Shown here piece by piece: positions 1-12,230 of a stretch of 64,000 nt of DNA. Numbering within the stretch: the stretch's first letter is position 1; the number at the start of each line of letters is the position of its first letter. The notes under the pieces are model-generated. The model had not been told where the DNA came from and made no database searches. It was given only the letters and a program-made list of their open reading frames with translations. The stretch comes from Selaginella moellendorffii (taxonomy: Eukaryota > Streptophyta > Lycopodiopsida > Selaginellales > Selaginellaceae), in NCBI RefSeq assembly GCF_000143415.4, contig NW_003314427.1, positions 62,001 to 126,000 of the forward strand. Direction: 5' to 3'. The translations under genes were made by a program, and so were the position numbers.

Positions 1-2
1 AG

Positions 3-964
3 TCAATTGCAGTTTCTCGTCCGTTTGAGTTGGTGGCGTTTGATCTTATGGGACCTTTTCCGCGATCGACTGCTGGCAATGAGTATGTTATTATTGCTTC
101 TGACTACTTGACTCGTTGGGTGGAAGTTGGTGCTCTTGCTAGTGCCTCTGCAACTGCTGTTGGATACTTCCTCCTCAATCGAGTGGTGTTCCAGCATTCT
201 TGTCCAGAACGGATTCTTTCGGATAATGGTCCTGCATTTATGGCTGAGGTATTTCATGTTTTGACATCTCGGTTGGGGATACGCCACACTTTTACGAGTG
301 CTTATCATCCACAATCAGACGGTCTGGTGGAACGGCTCGTTCGGACATTCAAAGGGATGATTGCGAAGTATGTGAACTTTCAACATTCGGATTGGGATGG
401 TTATTTACCGTCTCTTCGGTATGCTTATGTCACAGGGGTGCAGAGTTCTGTTGGTGCTTCACCATATAAACTTCTATATGGTCATGATCCAATATTACCA
501 ACAGAGCTAGGTTTACCTTCGCGATTGCCACGAGCTCCTGATGCTAGGTCATGGGATCAATATTTGACAAGCATTCTTCCACTTGTCCGAGCAGAGTCTG
601 CTGAACACTTAGGCCGCGTACAAGTGGGACAACAACGGCGCTACAATTCCCATCATCGTCCACCAGCGGAGTACAAAGTGGATGATTTGGTGTTAGTCCG
701 TTTTCCCCATCTTACGGTGCGTGGTTTATCTAAGGGGCTCCTTGCGCAGTGGAAAGGACCGTATCGGGTATGCGGCAAGTTGGACCACAAGTTTATGAGG
801 TTCGGCATGACGTTCAGCAGGCTGATCCTCCGGAGATTGTGCATGTGCAGCGGTTAAAACGCTTCATACAGAGGGATCAGGAGCAGTTAATACCGTCTAC
901 AGATCCACCGATGCCTCCTCCTGACGTTCCTCCAGATCCCGGCCCATCTACAAGAGAACCCTGA
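3..964 (+). pseudogene. Ty3/gypsy polyprotein, integrase C-terminal part, frameshifted
   Basis: The frame is open from the window edge, so the 5' part of the element lies outside. Translation from base 30 shows a retroviral-type integrase core: Asp at residue 5 (AFDLMGPF), Asp at residue 65 (ILSDNGPAF) and Glu at residue 101 (SDGLVERLVRTFKG) form the DDE triad, followed by the linker and the GPYRV motif typical of Ty3/gypsy integrase C-termini. Near base 768-785 the frame breaks: the continuation (VGPQVYEVRHD, VQRLKRFI) lies in another frame, base 749-964, so about one base has been lost or gained. The integrase would insert element cDNA into the genome. The core is unusually well kept for this window, so the insertion is probably fairly young. 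The gypsy assignment is firm; the lineage is not resolved. Confidence 0.9.
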
Positions 965-993
965 CGGCCTTCCATTATTCCGAGAGGAGGGGA

Positions 994-1170
994 TGATGTG
1001 AGGGCCAAGTGTACGGCTATGATGCCGTATACTAATATTAGCGTAGTGGATTTTGGTAGCCGTCGGATTGGTTTCAATCCGGACCACTCGCTCCTGTATA
1101 TAAGCTAGGGTTTTTGGGTTAATTGATATGCACATTTCTGTATTCCCTTTCCATATTCCATGCACTCACA
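994..1170 (+). repeat. 3' LTR of the first gypsy element
   Basis: A purine tract (982-993) directly precedes a TG at 994, as expected for the polypurine tract and 3' LTR of a plus-strand element. A TATA box (TGTATATAA, 1094-1102) lies inside. The LTR may end at CACTCACA (1170), giving a short 177-bp LTR. The 5' partner is outside the window, so the end and the target duplication cannot be confirmed. Confidence 0.5.
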
Positions 1171-1199
1171 GCATGAGTTTTTATAAATCACTTATTATA

Positions 1200-2671
1200 A
1201 CTAACTTTCCCTAAAAAGTAATAAAGACTTTTTAAGTTATATGGTGAAGATATTATTTAAATCACTTGAGTTTTATCTTTGTTTACAAGGATACATTCCT
1301 TACATATAATATAACCTAGAAGTATGCTAGAATTTACAAAGAAATTATACTTCTCTAGATTAAAAGAAATGCTATAGTTTTTGCATTTTTGAAAATATTT
1401 TTGTAAAAAAACTAAATGTTCTATTTTGGAGTTGAAGACACTAAAATTATTCATAAAAATTCTTATAAAAGTAGTTAAATATTCTTTGAAAATGTTTATA
1501 ACAACTCTTTGAAATGTAAAAAGAGCATTACATAGGTCAAAAAGCATTTTGTAATATGTGTAAGGTCTTTATAAACTTATATAGCCATTTTGTATTTATT
1601 TTTAGATATTACTTCCACTTAGTTATAACTAGAAAATCCATCTAAAAATAAATATATCTTATGGCTTGCTACTGAATTTAGAATTTCATCTGTGAAAGGA
1701 ATAAGGAACATATCCCTTTTTGTTGTATGATATAACTTTTTGTAATTCACACAAAATCGTAATTTACTATTTTCCTATATACAATTACAAATGGTGAAAG
1801 CCATTGAGCATTTTAGATAGGATAGATGAATCTTGCCTGAAGGAGTTTATCGATTTCCTCTTTAACTTTACTATAGTAATTAGGATTCATCCTATAGGGC
1901 ATTTGCCTTTTAGGCATATTTCCCAAGAGTATCTTAATGCAATATATACAGAGTTCTTATGGGATACCTTTTAAATCTATGTAGAACTAGGCAAAAATGT
2001 CTTTGTAATCTTTTAGTAACTTTATGTTTTAATTGTGATATTCATTTTGCAATCCTTAAGCAATTGTAATAATATATAGATTATTCTCATCTGCTAAATT
2101 GATTTTTTTAAAGTGGTTGATCACAAAAAAATATGAAATATAGTTTTTTTGTTGATCAATTTTATAGGCAAGATCCTCCTTTAAAGAGAAATCTCTTATA
2201 ACTGTATTGATGTTTGGTTTAGAGGCTTCAATTTTTTGAGCATTGAATAAAGATTAACTTTTGATATTTGCTCAATTTTAGGGAAAACTTCTAAAATTTG
2301 TTATTCTTAGAAATCGTCTAAGCCTTCTTCCCAATCATAAAATTGAGTTTTGAGAGGTCGATCTTTCCTTTCCAATTATATGGTGGAAGTATTTGAAGGG
2401 TTGATATTTCCTTTCCAACTATACAGTGGAAGTAATGGGCATAGATCTTTTTTAGTTGCCCTGCTTTATACACAAGAAACCATTTTTTCAGTCTTAGTTT
2501 ATGCAAGAAATTTTTAGCCAATATCTGCATAGTAGAGTTTTGTAGGTACAATCTTGTTGTGTCATTTTAAATATGACATAATTGAGTTTATACTTTAGGC
2601 TAGCCATATTGGTTAACACATTTCTAATAATTCCAATAGGCCTGACATTTCAGTCATTTGCTATTTATACA
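1200..2671 (-). mobile_element. Decayed Ty3/gypsy element, RT part (left half)
   Basis: Read on the minus strand, 1547-1257 translates to the C-terminal half of a gypsy reverse transcriptase (LFDLCNALFTFQRVV, then FMNN where FMDD is usual, then LEKYNFF and SILLGYI). Further upstream is the decayed RT N-terminus and the protease-RT linker (2551-2318). The same segments occur on the plus strand at about 26340-27720, so both are copies of one AT-rich family. The copy stops at 2671, where the 2677-9450 element is inserted, and resumes at 9456. Stops and shifts make it non-functional. FMNN, with both aspartates lost, argues for a dead enzyme. Confidence 0.75.
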
Positions 2672-2676
2672 TTAAT

Positions 2677-3946
2677 TGTAAGTGACTAATTTTTTCATTC
2701 TACTTTAGGACATTAGGACTTTAGGGCTTTTTTCATTCTACTTCTACTTCATAACATTGCCACTAGGACAAGGCCCACAAACCCGACCATTAAGTCCCAT
2801 TGTCTTCTGGGACTACCTCATCACATAACTGCATCCTTGGTCACTATACCAAAGGACTAGTCCTCTTCCTTTCCATAATCTGAGACTTTGGAATAACATT
2901 TCGGAACACCATGGCCCTACGTGAGCCTCGTGGGTACTCTCCCCATCTTCTGCTTTTGGGTGCTTTAGCCATGGGCTTAGAGCGAGGTTCCGTTGAGCCA
3001 CATTAGGTATCTAAGTAAGTAGTGCCACCCACGCTTCATCAACCATTCGATCTCCCAGGGGAATTGGAGCTAACTCTTGAACACTTCACCAAGCTACCCC
3101 ACTTGTCGATCCGTATTCACTCAAATCTTGGACTTCCTAATGGTTATCCCATCACCCAACACCTGGGTATAGCTTTCCTGGGCCAAATTAGCCTTTCCTA
3201 GCCAAACTGGCTCCACTAAAGTCCTCCCCCTACTATACTTTTAGAGCTCACCAAACCCCCAAGGTTTGGGAGACGAATGCTTTGGGCTTTCACCCTCGGA
3301 CTCAAACTCAGACTCAGGCTTGGGCTCAGTTTCAGCCTCGGTCTCGATCTCAGTCCCAGTCCTGGTCTCGGTCTCAGTTTCGATCTTGGTCTTGACCTCA
3401 GACTCCATCTCGGGTCCTTCTCAAACTCCATCTTAGATTCCATTTGGGATTCCATCTTAGTTCCATCTCGCACTCCATCTTGGTCCATCTAAGACTCCAT
3501 CTCAGGTCCATCTTAGACTCTATCTCGGATTCCATCTCGGTCCATCTCGAACTCCATCTCAGACTCCATCTTGGGTCCATCTCGGGTCCATCTCAGACTC
3601 CATCTTGGACTCCATCTCGAACTCCATCTCAAACTCCATCTCAGGTCCATCTCGGACGCCATCTTGGACTCTATCTCGAGTCCATCTTGGGTCCCATCTC
3701 GGGTCCATCTCAGACTCCACCATGTATCATGTGTTGGTCTTTTTGTGTCCCTTTTCTAGAGACTCTCTTATTGCTCATTTCATGCTTGTTTATTGAGCAC
3801 TCCGTTGGGAGTTCCACTCTTGCTCTCGACTCTTCAAGTCAGAGCTTTTAGTCTAAACATGTTACGCTTGTTTGGCTTTCACTTCGGCCATTACCACGTG
3901 GCACCTTTTTGGCTCCACTTTGGGGCTTAGAGATTTGTGTCTCACA
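2677..3946 (-). repeat. Left (3') LTR of the LARD-like element
   Basis: It begins TGTAAGTGACTAAT and ends TTTGTGTCTCACA, matching the ends of the other family LTRs in the window. At 1270 bp it is shorter than its partner (1644 bp), mainly because the part corresponding to about 7830-8250 is largely missing. It carries a TCCATCTCGG-type tandem array at about 3400-3720. Confidence 0.8.
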
Positions 3947-5656
3947 ATTCCACCACCCATAGACGAAGTTCGATGTCCTCATTGAATGATAAACCATTTT
4001 ATAAAGTAACACTAGCTTGTATTACTTTTTCCATCTTTAACACCTAACCAATATTTTTCAATGGTTTGACACCGAAGGCTCACCATGCCTTGTCCAACCT
4101 TTAAGGAATATAGTGTCTCTAACATAGAGATTCATTTGACCACCTTAGATGGTTCTCTCCCTTTTATTGGTTTAGCTCTTGCTAAACCCATTAGAGACAC
4201 CTTCTTTATCTCAATCCCACTACTCATTTTTGAATAGTTTCAACTTCTATCGATATAACCATTCCTCTTTGGAACTTTTAGTCTTGACTTCTCGAAGTCA
4301 ATTTCCTAAGTGTCTCCAATACCTTTCATTGCATATATTGTGCAAACTCCACTTTCCCTTTTAGGAAGTTCTCTATTTGAGGGCACCATCATCCTTTGAC
4401 ATCCTAGAACATTCCCTTTACGACATTGACTTACTATATCACAACTTAAGTAATTTATCCCCTATAAGGGTACATCTAACTTCTTTATCCCAATAAGAAG
4501 TCTTGGGTAGTTACCTTCTACTAGTTTAATCAATTATTATTTTACACATTTTGCTTAGTTACTTCATAGTAGTCAAGTTCTACAACTCATTATTAGTGCT
4601 TCCACCCCTCCATCATTATTTTGGGTCACTACACTCTAATTGCATGCTTTTCAACTTAGGTTATGCCATTCCCATTTCCATTAGGATTCCTTTGGGAAGG
4701 GGTTCTTATGAACCCGCTAACTTGACATCAAGGCATGACGCCTTGGCACATTTAGTGTTTCCACACCATCAGCTCTATGAACCTACTTTTATGACACTTC
4801 TTACTTATGTCTAAGTGTTTGTCAAGACCAATACAGTCGTTTCACTAGCCAACTATCCATTAGCACTGCACCACATAGTTTACATTGTGTCACCCTTTCT
4901 CTTTCCCATAACTTTAGTATGGCACATTCTGCCATCAATGAGATACCCACTGTTTTCACACTTGAATCTTATGATTTTCCCCATCCTTCGTGGGGTGCAA
5001 TACATCTTAGTCCAAATGCTTCCACTAGTCCTTTAGGACTATTCCTTGACTCCACTCGAGTTATCTAGCTTTTTGGACTTCATTAATCCCACAACCTATA
5101 AGTCCCATTTTTGAGGTGCCAACTCATTAGAATACAACTTCTTGTATTCATGTCCTACTTATAAGGATCATTCTTACAAGTGTTACTTTGACACTTGGTT
5201 ATTCTTTGTTCCATATAAGCTACCTTTACCCCTTAGTACTATTTGTCCATATGATGAGAATACCAACTCATCCTCTAAATACACCCTCAATCCTTTGGGT
5301 TGTTCTAGCATTTATTAAGGATAGCCCCGGCTACTATTTCAAGGACTTGTGTCCTATTCCGTATTTGATCTGCCATGGTTATTAACTTTGGTTTCAAATT
5401 CATGAGTAGCAAGCTCAACTATGTGAGGATAATCTTGTGACTCCTTTATTGTTTTGGAGTCTCTATCTTTCTCGTGATCCCAACTATAGTTGTTTACCAC
5501 AACCAAATTAGCCAATTTTCTGAGTTAAATGTTCATCTGGATCACATCCTCAACTTTGAGAAAAACCTTATACTATTCCTATGATCCCAAAGTCATTCCC
5601 TTATTAGCCCCTTTTCTATCCACCACCCCGTTTACAAGTTCACATATGAACTGTAG
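3947..5656 (-). other. Non-coding interior of the LARD-like element
   Basis: About 1.7 kb between the left LTR and the nested LINE. Only short unrelated open frames occur (for example 4551-4814 and 4815-5036 on the plus strand), with no protease, RT or integrase motif on either strand. No gene seen. Confidence 0.6.
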
Positions 5657-7657
5657 ATCCAGGAAATGAACCAACTCATTTGAACCTATGTCTGGAAAGG
5701 CTTCTCCTACGTCTCACGTGGTGGAGCAAAGGTCAACTGGCGGTTAGTAACACTTCCGAAGCACAAAGGGGGCCTCAATATTATTGACATCGAAGAACAA
5801 TGCAAGGCTCTCCTCTTCAAGATTTTCACGAGGATGCTCATGCCTGGCAACCAACCATGGAAAATTCTGCTGCGAGCACAACTTTTGAAATCCTCCTGGA
5901 CAGGAACAAACACACTAGACAAAACTGGGCAATAGATGAACAATGGCTTTTCTTGGACACAAAACTCAAAATGACAAAGGCTCACACGTTCTCAGGAAAG
6001 CTGTTCAAGCTCTGGAGGCAATTCAAATGCAAGCTGGAACATAAACCACCTCGTACCAAAGAACAACTAGACCGGCAGCCAATTTTCCTGAGCAAACTCC
6101 TCGCTGTCAATGGTAAAATGCTCGGAGCTTCAGAAGATCGCAGCCTGGACTAGACATGCAGAGACCTGCATAGAGCAGGGATGAGAACCTTCGCAGTGGC
6201 AGACACCATGATCCAGCCCAACCAGACGGCCAACAACTGTGACCGAATCAGTGCCTTCTATGGAGTAACCATCTCAGAACACAGGATGCATAAATTCCAA
6301 ACAGCCTTTTTAGCAGCCAAACACGCATGCCTTGAATGACTAAACCTACAAGAAGACCAATACCATCGATGGTGGAAGATGGACGAGTCGATTGTATGCG
6401 CCCTCCCCAACATGGCATCAGGACTCATCTTTGAGGCAGGACAGGCTGGATGCTTGTACCCCATCGTCACCCCCGAGTACGAGGACCTCCCTGATATGAG
6501 CAGAGCTAAATCGATTAGAGTGATTCAAATGGAGAAAAAAACTGCCAATGTTGATCCATTGATCCTAGAAAAACAATATGCTTGCCTCTACTGGTTCCGC
6601 CAACAAACCCTAGATGAACTCAAGTGGGATCCTGCAGAGTGGCATTGGAGAGGAACCATGTGCAAGGGCTTCTTCCAGTACGAGACCAAGCTGGGCCGAA
6701 AACTGATCAAAGTGCTGACTCGATCCTCCCTCATCCGGAAAGCAAAGGCCCAACAGATCCACTCCAGGAACCACTCACACTGCATCAACAAGATCTGGAA
6801 GGGGCGCTGGTCAGCTAAGAACCGCTACTTCATGTGGCTGGCCCAACAAGAACGTCTTCCCTCTCTAGCGGCCATACATCTCCCGAACACAGCCTACAAG
6901 ACCTATGGCGCCACAGAAACACAGCAACACATCTTATGGGAGTGCCCAGCAGCACAGGAAGTATGGGAAGGTGCAGCAGCAGTACTCAAACGAACATCAA
7001 CCGGAGGAGCTGCAATCACATACGAATCAGCGCTTTGGGGTAGCTTCATCCAGGGAAAAACAAAGAATCCTGATGCATGGAAGTGGAGACACAATGAGGC
7101 CCCACACTTTGATCAACTCAACCAAACTCGGACACACATTAAGCATCTCCACCAGGAGCTCTTCGATGCGCTTCAGGGATGCACACTAGCAAAGATATGG
7201 AAGGCTCGCTGCGCTAGGCTGTTTGATGACACGGACCCCTCGGCTCGAGCAACTATCTCAAAGGTTTGGTCCAGATTGATTGTCTCACTCACGGCCCGCC
7301 TGGACATGCTGATCAAACGAGGCAAGGAAGGGACGATAGCGAAGGAAAAGGAACTGTGGCCATTTTTTAGAGGAAGAAGTGAGGCTGGAGAAGAAGAATG
7401 GACATGGAAACCACCAATATGGATTTGGCAGCACATGTTCAGGAACAACGGTACGTGTACCTCCCCAAGTCAACAGAGTTCAACACTAGGAACTTCGAAA
7501 GCTTGGAGATCGGACGTCACGGACTCAAGTGCCAGTTCTACTTCGTCCCCCTTGTCCCACCCCCCCCTAAAAGTCTTGAATAGCTCTTTCCCGGTTTCGA
7601 GCATGTCGAAATCGGACTCTATGGTTTATAGAGGATAAATAAATTAAAACCCCATTG
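5657..7657 (+). mobile_element. 5'-truncated LINE inside the LARD-like element
   Basis: The segment is bounded by an exact 15-bp direct repeat (ACATATGAACTGTAG at 5642-5656 and 7658-7672), the target duplication of a target-primed insertion. Only the 3' part of ORF2 is present, as usual for LINE copies. There is no long poly(A); the 3' end is A-rich (GATAAATAAATTAAAA) and then CCCCATTG. It is the youngest layer of this nest, because it sits inside an element that itself sits inside a gypsy copy. Confidence 0.85.
5693..7638 (+). pseudogene. LINE ORF2 C-terminal region with zf-RVT domain
   Basis: The frame from 5693 reads WKGFSYVSRGG and KHKGGLNIIDIEEQCKALL, the conserved region after the RT domain of plant LINE ORF2. 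It shifts frame near 5920, then continues from 5800-6153 with stops at 6151-6153 and 6337-6339, and stays open from 6379 to 7638 (419 codons). In that part, the pattern NRYFMWLAQQERLP ... ILWECPAAQEVW is the zinc-binding reverse-transcriptase (zf-RVT) domain, with the first Cys replaced. The family copies LINE RNA into DNA at a nicked target. The N-terminal endonuclease and RT core are absent, so this copy is dead. Confidence 0.8.
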
Positions 7658-7791
7658 ACATATGAACTGTAGTGGAGAGCCATGTCTTCCCGACCTGCTA
7701 CTCCTTAAGGATAGGCCCACTCCTAAGACCTTCTGATGCTAACACAAGTGGTGATATACTTGAGCACCAATAAAAGTTAGACTAAGGAATA

Positions 7792-7803
7792 GCTCTGATA
7801 CCA
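7792..7803 (-). other. Primer-binding site (initiator tRNA-Met)
   Basis: Minus-strand TGGTATCAGAGC is the usual plant LTR-element primer site complementary to the 3' end of initiator Met tRNA. It lies 3 bp inside the 5' LTR end at 7807 and fixes the element's orientation. Confidence 0.8.
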
Positions 7804-7806
7804 AGT

Positions 7807-9450
7807 TACAAGTGATTAATTTTTCCATTCTACTTTAGTCACTTAACCACACTTCTGACCACTTGGAGCAGTCTCATTCACAACCTTCATAAGTCAATTC
7901 AGGACTTGGGACTTGCTAGCCCCGAGAATGGCATCCATGCCACTCAACCTTTGCACTTGGTCCAAGTGCTCCACGTGTCCGGTGCCATGACCAACACCCC
8001 AAGGTACCATCGATATACCAGCCCATTATGCTAAAGTTATGCCTATTCACCTTGGTCACACTTGTGGTCTAACACCACTTGCATCGCAGTCTTGTCTCTC
8101 AAAGGCTGGGCCATCCATCCATGAGTGACCATCCAAGATCCACTCCTTAGCATCCTTAAAATGCCCACAGACATGGAGAAAAACTTTCCTCAATATCCCT
8201 TTTACAGTCCCTACCAAATCCTTTTTTTGTTAATAGCCGTGTTCACCAATATTGCCATTGGGACAAAGCCCACAAGCCCAACCACTAAATCCCACTATCC
8301 TTTGGGACTGCCTCATCACATAACTGCATCCTTGGTCACTAGACCAAAGGACCACTCCTCTTCCTTTCCATAATCTAAGACTTTGGGATAACATTTTGGA
8401 ACACTGTAGCCCTATGCAAGCTTCATGGGTACTCTTTCCACCTTCCGCCTTTGGGTGCTTTAGCCATGGGCTTAGAGTGAGGTTCTATTAAGCCACACTA
8501 GGTATCTAAGGAGATAGTGCCACCCACACTTCGACTGGGAGCATTGACCATTCGACTCCTAGGGGAACTAGAGTTGGCTCTTGAACACTTCACCAAGCTA
8601 CCCCATTTGTCGGTCTGTACTCACTCTAACCTTGGACTTCTCAATGGTTATCCCATCACCCAACACTTGGGTATAGCCTTTCTGAGCTAAATTGGCCTTT
8701 CCTGGCCAAACTGGCTCCACTAGAGTCCTCCCCCTACTATACTTTTGGAGCTTAACAAGGTCTAGGAGACGAACCCTTTGGGCTTTCACCCTCGGATTCG
8801 AACTCAGACTCAGACTTGGACTCGGGCTCGGGCTCAGTTTTGGCCTTGACCTCGGTCTCGGTCTTAGTCCCGGTCCCAGTCTTAGTCTCGGTCTCGACCT
8901 CGAACTCCATCTCGGGTCCTTCTCGAACTCCATCTCGGATTCCATCTCAGGTCCATCTCGAACTCCATCTCGGACTCCATCTCGGGTCCATCTCGGACTC
9001 CATCTTGAATTCCATCTCGGTCCATCTCAAACTCCATCTCAAACTCCATCTCAGACTCCATTTCAGACTCCATCTCGGACTCCATCTTGGGTCCATCGCA
9101 GACTCCATCTCAACTTCCATCTCGGGTCTATCTCGGGTCCATCTTGGACTCCATCTCAGACTCCATCTTGGACTCTATCTCGGGTCCATCTCAGGTCCCA
9201 TCTCGGGTCCATCTTGGACTCCACCACGTGTCATGTGTTAGTCCTCTTGTGTCTCTTTTCTAAAGACTCTCCTATTGCTCGCTTCATGCTCGTTCCTTGA
9301 GCACTCCGTTAAGAATTCCACTCCCACTCTCGACTCTTCAAGTTGGAGCTTTTAGTCCAAATGTGTTACGCTCGTTTGGCTTTTGCTTCGGCCACTACCA
9401 CGTGGCACCCTTTCGGCTTCACTTTGGGGCTTAAGGATTTATGTCTCACA
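7807..9450 (-). repeat. Right (5') LTR of the LARD-like element
   Basis: 1644 bp, ending in GTCTCACA. It aligns along its length with the solo LTRs at 20375-22136 and 30957-32513. A TCCATCTCGG tandem array occupies about 8895-9220, preceded by a CTCGGN hexamer array (about 8790-8900). Confidence 0.8.
8780..9230. repeat. LTR-internal tandem array (TCCATCTCGGAC / TCCATCTCGGG units)
   Basis: Degenerate 12-bp and 11-bp units are mixed here, after a block of CTCGGN hexamers. Equivalent arrays are at about 3290-3720, 21365-21905 and 31935-32290. Because stops are rare in the unit in all frames, the arrays produce long spurious open frames on both strands. Confidence 0.85.
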
Positions 9451-9455
9451 TTAAT

Positions 9456-12230
9456 TAGGGCTAGTCAACTTGGGCTTAAGCCTAATTCTTTGAAAATACT
9501 CTCTTCTAGAATATTTACACTTAAATTCATTATTAATAAGAGTTCCAAATAATAGATTCTTGTCAATCTTTATATCAATTATAGGAATTTCACCATCACA
9601 ATCCCTTAGCTTAATTATAATGGGTATAAATAAGATTAAAGTTTCTTTCTTTTTAAGCAAGTGCTCTCTAAGCAATACAGCTCTAAGGTAAGATGCTATA
9701 ATGAGAAGTTGGCATAGAGTGAGTGTAAATCTAACATTTAAAATGCCTTTAACTACCTTCTTCTCATCCTTGCTATTTAGCTTTAGTATAGGTGTTTTTT
9801 TTGCATTAATGGTAAATTTGTTATTCTTTAAATCGATTTGTGATTGCAAATCTTGGAATTGCTAAAGTGATTTTTGCATTGATCTTTTTCTTTTAGCACC
9901 ATTGAGAGTGGGGAATGATTTTTATTCATCATCATTCCCTTTATCTTAGTTTTCAGATTCTGCCTTTCTTCGTTGGGTTATAGTCATGATATAAATGCTA
10001 AATAACTCTTCTATATTTGACTATTCTACTTCAACTTGCCTAATTGCAAGTTGTGTATTTTTAGGAGGTTTATCATTTTTGCTTGATTATTCAACTTGAT
10101 TGTCTAGCCTAGGATAGTGAATATGAGTTTTAATTTGATCATACTCTTTTGGCATTTCATAATCTTTAGATCTATTGTAACCTTTAAGATAATTGTATTC
10201 TCTAGGCTGATTATAGTCTTTAGGCTTATCACTTGGATTCACGTCAAGTGGCATGCTGGCTAGGATGGGCCTTGTGAAGCTTGGACTTCCCCTTTCCTTA
10301 TGCCTAAGTTGAAAATTACCCCTAGACAGATAATCTCAATAGTCATTTTGCCTTTCAACGTGTTGGTATTTATATTTAGCACTTCAATTATCATTATAAT
10401 TGTTCCTTTTACAATAACTTATATTGTTAAGTGGATAGTTTTGCCTACCTATTATTTTATCAACTTAGGGTACATATTGACCTTTTGATTATCTAAATAA
10501 AAATTTATATTCCTTAGTTGAATGCCCTTCTTTCTGCATAAATTTAGCACTTGATTAGCTAGAGTTTACATTCTTCCTTGCTATAGCCTTTATTTTTGTA
10601 TCTGGTGCACTAAATCCCTTATTTGAGATTGGTTTGCAATTTGAGGCTTCTTAGACAATTAATTTCCTTGTTTATAGGAGTTATTTTTTTGTTTGACTTT
10701 ACCATATCTACCATATGATATTGTTTTATGAGATCTTAGTAGGTAATCATAGCTTTTTTCAAGTCATCAAAATCTAAATAAGCTTTTTTTATCGTATGTT
10801 CATGATAAATTTTCTTGAGGCCCTGTATATATAGGCATAGGCATATTTTATCTGAGACTAAGTCTTTATAATATTTATAATGCTTGATGAATCAAATTGT
10901 ATATTCCTCAATTATCTCAGATTTTCCTTGATGAAGTTTTTGCAACTCATCATAGTTTTCTCTTGGGTTTGTTTTCATAAATAAAGCTTTAAGGAAAAAC
11001 TTTATTTACTTATCAAATATGCCAAGTTTTTTAAGTTTATTGTCATAGTACCAATCTTTAGTTTTGCTTTTGAGTGTATAGGGAAAAATTTTCTACTTAA
11101 TTGAGTTTAATTGCTTCTGTGTATTACTCAATATATGGTTATATGTTTGCTCTTTTAATTCCAAAAAAGGATGGATATATAATGATAGTGTTTATTGTCA
11201 TTCCTGCAATTATCATCCTAGTCATTATAATTTGATAAAAAATGCTCTATTTTGCAACTAGTATAGGTAAAATAGGTGTTTAGTTCATATAAGAACCTAA
11301 TCACTATTAAAAGGTAAGGGTTATAAATTTAACTCTTTTTCCTTTTATGGGGAATCATTTCAATTATTTTATGTTTCACTAATTTCAGTTGAAACAAAGG
11401 TATTTTCTATGTGTCGATGCTGCCAAAAAGGAGTAGCATATGGATTAATGTATTTTAGTGCCGTATTGGGATTTTTGATCTTCTTTATTTCGTTAAAGTG
11501 CACCTAATATGCTTTCAATTTACTCTCTTTCAAGCTTTTCTCTAGCTTGATTGAGTAATGATTTAATCTATTCTAAAGGAAGGTTAAAATCTTGGATATC
11601 ATGAACAAGTGTTTTGTAATTTCATTCTAAATTTTGTGAATTTTTCTTTTTAGACTGCCTATTCATCAGATTGTGAGGGGAAGTGTTGTATATCTATCAC
11701 CTTATTTGATATAAATAGTGACAATTTTATGTATAAGGACTATACTCTTTAAAACTTTATAGTAAGACCAATTATTAATCTATACTTATATATTTTGAGG
11801 TCTGTTAACATTATTACTATGGGAAGCTTAGTTATTATGCTATATTCGTAGAGTGAGTGGTATAAAGTTTTGGTATGTAATGTATTCCCTTTGTAAATTA
11901 GTCTATCAATCACTCTTAGAAGTAAACACCTAACTTCCTAATCAATTTCAAAATAAAGATGGCTTTCCTCTAGAGGCCAAATGTCTAAGACATTTTTTAT
12001 ATGAAAGTCCTAGAAATTTCTCGAGCAATAAACGTTATTTTCACAACATATCTATTTTACTTATGTGTGGTTCATTTTAAGAGATTTTTACTCTATAAAA
12101 TTTTGTTATCTATCAATCCAGATTTGGATTGATCCAACATTTATTAACCCAATTATCAACAAATGTATTTCTACTTATGTGTATCCATTATAAAATTCCT
12201 ATAATAACTTCATTGCATAAGATTGCCCTC
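9456..12230 (-). mobile_element. Decayed Ty3/gypsy element, protease-gag part (right half)
   Basis: Continues the minus-strand gypsy copy after the LARD insertion. 9849-9451 translates to the aspartic protease region (ETLILFIPIIIKLRDCDGE, then IDIKIDKNLLFGTLIN), collinear with plus-strand 26130-26330. About 10000-11100 matches the plus-strand gag stretch at about 24700-25700. About 11680-12190 matches plus-strand 23540-24060. Homology fades near 12230. Heavily broken by stops, and no LTR is recognised at this end. Confidence 0.65.

Larger units (their letters stand above)
2677..9450 (-). mobile_element. Non-autonomous LTR retrotransposon (LARD-like), complete with target duplication
   Basis: The insert starts with TG (2677) and ends with CA (9450) and is flanked by the 5-bp direct repeat TTAAT (2672-2676 and 9451-9455). 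Terminal repeats lie at 2677-3946 and 7807-9450. GCTCTGATACCA at 7792-7803, just left of the right LTR, is the reverse complement of the initiator-Met tRNA primer site, so the element reads on the minus strand with its 5' LTR on the right. A purine-rich stretch beside the left LTR (about 3947-3960, minus strand) fits a polypurine tract. Apart from a nested LINE, the internal part (3947-5656 and 7673-7806, about 1.8 kb) shows no gag or pol in any frame. It is therefore a large non-autonomous element that must borrow enzymes. It interrupts the minus-strand gypsy copy; the uninterrupted plus-strand copy near 26330 shows the empty site. Confidence 0.85.

Noticed and set aside
3400-3720. CRISPR-like appearance of short repeats
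   Set aside because: Units are contiguous with no unique spacers and lie inside an LTR in a plant genome.
10240-10310. 5S-like words AGGATGGG and GGACTTCC in the minus-strand gypsy copy
   Set aside because: GGACTTCC is in the wrong orientation relative to AGGATGGG, so this is not 5S order.
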